Source: Streptomyces sp. CC0208
GTDB lineage: Bacteria > Actinomycetota > Actinomycetes > Streptomycetales > Streptomycetaceae
Assembly (NCBI RefSeq): GCF_003443735.1
Contig: NZ_CP031969.1
Location: 9,256,090-9,320,089, forward strand
Direction: 5' to 3'
Length of the DNA stretch: 64,000 bases
Under the pieces are notes generated by a model that made no database searches, was not told the origin of the DNA, and was given only the letters and a program-made list of their open reading frames with translations. Position 1 is the first letter of the stretch. Every line of letters begins with the position of its first letter. Positions 60,419 through 64,000 of this stretch are shown piece by piece. The translations under genes were made by a program, and so were the position numbers.

Positions 60419-62653
60419 TCACGAGGCTCCCAGTGCTGTGGTGATCGTCCGGGTCAGAGGATGTGTCTCGCCCAGCGTCCGGCGGCAGTCCTCCCGAAGA
60501 GCGGCCAGCTGGGCCGCAGTCTCCTGTGGGTTTTGGGTGTGGCGTGCGACGAGGAGCCGGTCGTATCGGGTTGCCAGAGTGCGGGGATGAGCGGGGCCGT
60601 GGAAGCGCTCCTGATCACTCAGTACCCCTGACAAGGCTTCCAGAGCCTTTTCCGGCTCCCCGGTCTGAGCAAGAAGCCTGCCGAGCTGATGACGAGTACT
60701 CAAGGTGCGCGAATGCATGCCAAGGATGCGTTCCTGTTCGGCCAGCAGGGCCTGCAACTGGCGGAGGGCCCCGTGGAGGTCACCTGACCGGGCTGTCAGG
60801 AGTGCCAGCTCGAAGCGGGTGCTGAGCGTGTGCGGGTGCGCCGCGCCCAAAAGCCGTTCGTGGTCTTCGAGCACCGTGCTGAGACAGGCGAGGGCGTCGG
60901 ATACCAGGCCGGTGTGGCCCAGAGTCCGGCCCAGCTCCTGTCGTGCCAGCAGAACGTCCACATGGTCCGGGCCCAGCACTGCCGTCATGTCAGGGAGCAG
61001 CTCCCGAAACAACTGCAATGCCTGCGGAGCGTCTCCCCGCTCACGCAGAAACCTGGCCTTGCTGCTTAAGGTCACCAAAGTCGCCGTATGACGCGGCCCC
61101 AGGACACGCCGCCGGTCGGCGGCGAGACGGTCGAGAAGAGCGACGGCCTCCGAGACCCGACCCGCCTCGGCGAGGTAGCGGGCTATGTCGTGACGCGCGG
61201 AGAGCGTATCGGGGTGATCCGGACCGAGTTGCGCGGCACGCTGCTGATGCAGCGGACGCAGCAGGCTGACGGCCGGCAGCGGCTGGCCTGCGTTGCCCAG
61301 GGCGATGGCGTGCGCATATTCGGCGTCGGGCACCCCGTGGCGGCGGGCGATCTCGAAAGCCTCCAATGCGACGGATGGCCGCATCAAGTCCACAGCGGCC
61401 CACCCGACGTCGAAGGCGTCTTGCGGCGCTACAGCGGCAAGGAGCATCTGCCAACTGCTCTCCGGTATGGCCGCCCCGGGAAGATCGATCAAGTAGTCGA
61501 AGGCCAGATAGCCCTGGCGGTCGGGCAGCAGCAGGCTGCTGGCTCCCTGCACCGGTGCGGTGGCCCATGCCAGCGCTTCCTCGAGGGGCTCTGGACGCAG
61601 GACGGCGCCGCCACGAGCGGACAGATAGATCTCGTGCATCGGCACCAGCAGCGAGGTGCCCACGGGCTGGTGCAAGCCCATGCGCCGGCAGTCGACGGCC
61701 GCGGCGACCAGAGCGGCACCGCGCGGATGCTCACCGGCCTGCCAGGCATGCGTCCAGTCGCTGAGCAGTTCCGGACCCACTGCCAGCACCTCCGCGATCC
61801 CGAAGCGGTCGGAGGCCTGAGCTGCCGCCCGCAACCGTGGATCGCGGTCGGTTTCCCTGGCCCGTCCGACCTCTTGCGGTGACCACAGGCGATCGAGTTC
61901 CACCGGCTCACCGGCATGCAGCAGCACCTCCCGGCCGGCCCGCCAAGTCGCCGCATCGGTGACGTCACGCTGCCGCGCGCTGTATCGGCCGTACTCCTTG
62001 CTGCGCATCGACGCCAGGAGCACTACCTGCCGTTCCGGACCGGCCAGCATCGCTTTGACCATCTCCAGCGTGATGCCGCCCGCCCGCAGAAACTGATCGA
62101 ATTCGTCGAACCACACCACACAGCGCCGGGCCGTGCCCACAACGGACGCCAACGTCTGCAGATCTTCCGACGGCCGCGCCTGCAGCAGGACAAAGTCGGG
62201 AACAGCCACCCGCATGGCCTCGTAGGCCAGCCGGGACTTGCCGGCTGTCGAATCACCCACGATCAGCACGAAGCCGCCCTGCCTGATCCGCCCTACCACG
62301 TCGTCGAAGCGGTCGCGCTTGACGAAAGCGGGCACCCGGGCGCCCCCCCGGTCGATGTCACGGCGCAACGCCGCAGGATGGACCCCAAGACTGATCGGAT
62401 CCAGCACGTCCCGCACCCGCTGCGTGCGAACGGCCAGCTCTCTGTCACGGGTTGCTGCGCACTGACGTTGCTGTCGATGCCCGCGCAGAGCGGTCCTCGC
62501 CTCATCGACGAAGACACCACTCACGGCCGCGGCAACAGCGGCCACAGCCGCCGTCCCACCAGCCGGCAGCCAGGTCGAGACTGCCAGCGCTGCACCCGCC
62601 CCACCCCCCGAAACACCGAGCAAGATCACCCAGAGCCGAAACGACCGCCACAC
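60419..62653 (-). CDS. Membrane-anchored P-loop ATPase with C-terminal TPR repeats
   Basis: A 744-residue protein. Two hydrophobic segments near the N-terminus (LWVILLGVSGGGAGAALAV and AAVAAVAAAVSGVF) anchor it. A P-loop domain follows (IVGDSTAGKSRLAYEAM, Walker B RRCVVWFDEFDQFLRA). The last 300 residues are kinesin-light-chain-type TPR repeats (LGPDHPDTLSARHDIARYLA, then LGPRHTATLVTLSSKARFLR, and so on), about six units. The design (NTPase plus TPR) is that of STAND-like sensors. I chose the GTG at 62653 for its G-rich site; an ATG at 62692 is possible. Its location next to nuclease genes may mean defence or signalling, but this is inference. Confidence 0.7.
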   Translation of the reverse strand: MWRSFRLWVILLGVSGGGAGAALAVSTWLPAGGTAAVAAVAAAVSGVFVDEARTALRGHRQQRQCAATRDRELAVRTQRVRDVLDPISLGVHPAALRRDIDRGGARVPAFVKRDRFDDVVGRIRQGGFVLIVGDSTAGKSRLAYEAMRVAVPDFVLLQARPSEDLQTLASVVGTARRCVVWFDEFDQFLRAGGITLEMVKAMLAGPERQVVLLASMRSKEYGRYSARQRDVTDAATWRAGREVLLHAGEPVELDRLWSPQEVGRARETDRDPRLRAAAQASDRFGIAEVLAVGPELLSDWTHAWQAGEHPRGAALVAAAVDCRRMGLHQPVGTSLLVPMHEIYLSARGGAVLRPEPLEEALAWATAPVQGASSLLLPDRQGYLAFDYLIDLPGAAIPESSWQMLLAAVAPQDAFDVGWAAVDLMRPSVALEAFEIARRHGVPDAEYAHAIALGNAGQPLPAVSLLRPLHQQRAAQLGPDHPDTLSARHDIARYLAEAGRVSEAVALLDRLAADRRRVLGPRHTATLVTLSSKARFLRERGDAPQALQLFRELLPDMTAVLGPDHVDVLLARQELGRTLGHTGLVSDALACLSTVLEDHERLLGAAHPHTLSTRFELALLTARSGDLHGALRQLQALLAEQERILGMHSRTLSTRHQLGRLLAQTGEPEKALEALSGVLSDQERFHGPAHPRTLATRYDRLLVARHTQNPQETAAQLAALREDCRRTLGETHPLTRTITTALGAS

Positions 62654-63043
62654 CCTGCCCCCCCAACACGGACGGAGCCAGCACCGTCCCATGCACGCGA
62701 CGACTACCAAACACGGACGGTCTCACCCGTATGGGAGTGCAGCAACCGCACCAGACTCCGAGATTCAGAGAATGCCTGCGACGCAGTCGACCGGCCCGGC
62801 GCCCCGTCGAAACCATCAACAGCATGAGACCCACCTCGTTGGCCTGCTGGTGCTGCCGTAGCGGCCATCTGGCTGGTGGCGACGGTGGTCCATTGGCTTC
62901 TCGCGCGTGCGGACCACTTCGCGGGCGCCGGGCGAGTCCGACCTCACCTCGCAGCGACGGTCCGCCCTGGCCAATCTCGGCCTGCTTCGGCGAGCTGCGG
63001 CGGCACCTCAGTGAGGAAGAGGTTTCTGGTACCTGAGGGACTG
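62654..63043. other. Intergenic region
   Basis: About 390 bases between two minus-strand genes. No convincing gene is seen. A short plus-strand frame near 62920-63010 (ESDLTSQRRSALANLGLLRR) recalls the end of an HA helicase repeat, but this is too short to call. Confidence 0.3.
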
Positions 63044-64000
63044 TTACCACGGCGGTGTGGGTGTGCCGTCTGGGTCGAGCCCGTGCGGCCACTGCTGTTC
63101 GGGCTGGAAGATGGACGGTCTGAAGCTGAGGACGAAGGAAGGCATGCCGCCGGCGTCGATCAGTTGCTTGTAGGCGGCTTCTCGGTCATCAATTTCTCCA
63201 GCGTCCTCGCGGATCCAGATAAGCCGGTGCAAGGCTCGTGTGTCGCCCGCCTCCACGGCTGCTTTGAGCAGGCCCTCTGCGCCTGTTCGGTCTCCGGCCG
63301 CGATGCGCAGTATGGCCAGGTCGACTCGGGCTTCAACGAAGCCTGCTTCGATGGCCTGCCGGTATGCAGCCTCTGCGCGTGGCAGATCTCCAGCGTTCTG
63401 TCGCAGGGCGGCCAGACGCATCAGCGCGGACGCGCTGCCTGCCTGGACGGCCTGCTCGTAGACTGCCGCGGCTCCTTCCTGGTCTCCTGCTGCCATACGT
63501 AACCGAGCGAGGGATTCCTGGGCGCTGGCGTCGCCTGCATCGGCCGCCTGTCGGTAAACGGCTTCTGCTCCTTTCCGGTCCCCTGCCTGGCTTCGTTGCA
63601 GCGCCACGTGCCACAGCGCTTCGGGATTGCCGGCTTCCGCCATCTGCCGGTAGGCGGCCTTCACCCCTTCTTGGTCCCCCTGGAGGCTGCGTACCAGTGT
63701 CAAGGCGCGCAGGGCGACGTCATCGTTGGCTTGCAAGAACGCTTTCTCGGCGCTTGGAATGTCACCGGCGTTGTACAGGATCCAGGCGAGTGAGTTCAGG
63801 CTCTGGCGATTGCCAGCCCGTGCGCCCTGCCGATAGGCCCACTCGGCCCTTTCGGGATCGTCGTCTTCGAGCATTCGTCCTAGAACATGCCAGGCGTCGG
63901 CGAAGCCCGCTTCGCCGGCCTGCTGGCACAATGCCCGCGCACCGTCTTCGTCTCCCCTGCGTTCGTGCATCAGCGCCAGATCCAGCAGCGCGTTGGGGCT
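63044..64000 (-). CDS. TPR/Sel1-like repeat protein, 5' end beyond the window
   Basis: The frame is open to the last base, so the start lies outside; an ATG at 63970 is likely internal, as SPNALLDLALMHERRGD continues through it. The visible 318 residues are made of about eight repeats of 36 residues, each with a pattern like AVYRQAADAGDASAQESLAR and LRMAAGDQEGA. These are Sel1/TPR-type helical hairpins that bind partner proteins. The C-terminus (LSFRPSIFQPEQQWPHGLDP, ending TPTPPW) is free of repeats. The neighbour downstream is also a TPR protein. Confidence 0.75.
   Translation of the reverse strand, partial: SPNALLDLALMHERRGDEDGARALCQQAGEAGFADAWHVLGRMLEDDDPERAEWAYRQGARAGNRQSLNSLAWILYNAGDIPSAEKAFLQANDDVALRALTLVRSLQGDQEGVKAAYRQMAEAGNPEALWHVALQRSQAGDRKGAEAVYRQAADAGDASAQESLARLRMAAGDQEGAAAVYEQAVQAGSASALMRLAALRQNAGDLPRAEAAYRQAIEAGFVEARVDLAILRIAAGDRTGAEGLLKAAVEAGDTRALHRLIWIREDAGEIDDREAAYKQLIDAGGMPSFVLSFRPSIFQPEQQWPHGLDPDGTPTPPW

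Noticed and set aside
62880..63040. Possible HA-helicase or other gene fragment on the plus strand
   Set aside because: Only about 20 residues look familiar; too little to support a call.
1..64000. tRNA, rRNA or riboswitch sequences
   Set aside because: None was seen by eye; a covariance-model scan would be needed to exclude small RNAs.

Overview
The window is a high-GC actinobacterial segment that reads as Streptomyces or a close relative. The signs are strong GC bias at third codon positions, GTG and TTG starts, and possible leaderless promoters. Typical Streptomyces families are present too: DUF397 with a DUF5753/Scr1-type regulator, an SAV2177-type methyltransferase, an RsbW-like ATPase and a DUF6221-like protein. 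No ribosomal, tRNA or core metabolic genes are seen. The content (many IS fragments, toxins, helicases, nucleases and broken genes) is that of an accessory region: a large, possibly linear plasmid, a chromosomal arm, or an integrated island.

Layout. 1-5.9 kb: the tail of a SEC-C protein, then small regulators (anti-sigma-like ATPase, DUF397, XRE/DUF5753, methyltransferase, a sigma-like protein coupled to a zinc-ribbon XRE regulator, a small membrane protein). 6.7-10.1 kb: a three-gene cassette of HTH protein, a 698-residue protein with degenerate family-B DNA polymerase motifs, and a 239-residue basic HTH protein overlapping it by one base. I interpret this as a candidate terminal-protein/telomere-replication module of the kind known from linear plasmid SCP1 (Tac/Tpc). 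10.5-15.3 kb: a histone-H1-like protein, a Cys-rich protein divergent from a small XRE regulator with two operator-like repeats between them, and a UvrD-like helicase. 15.2-17.2 kb: debris (transposase tail, frameshifted gene end, truncated acetyltransferase-like gene, headless helicase).

18-37.3 kb: polymorphic-toxin territory. A secreted LamG protein precedes a 2208-residue RHS protein ending in a papain-fold (Tox-PL) toxin with its Imm35-like immunity gene. A nest of three IS5-family elements follows. Next is a 1561-residue RHS protein with a WXG100-like N-terminus and an EndoNS-type nuclease tip, then two SUKH immunity genes, the first fused to an Lsr2-type DNA-binding domain.

37.5-49.9 kb: a triple-Nudix protein, SbcD and SbcC, a helicase with HA repeats, an AbiV remnant, a large protein with a possible PD-(D/E)XK motif, and two SH3-like surface or secreted proteins. 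50.2-60.3 kb: the highlight, a complete pPIWI-RE three-gene island (nuclease protein, DinG-like helicase, pPIWI-RE protein). It is preceded by an XRE regulator that seems to be read from a leaderless promoter lying inside a perfect palindrome. A DUF6602-type nuclease-like gene diverges from it, and a broken Mrr-type restriction gene lies beyond. 60.4-64 kb: a membrane-anchored P-loop/TPR protein and a TPR/Sel1-like protein that runs off the window.

The pPIWI-RE, nuclease, SbcCD, helicase, AbiV and Mrr-like genes together look like a defence island; the RHS loci look like contact-dependent competition modules. All family names come from reading motifs by eye; no search was run.
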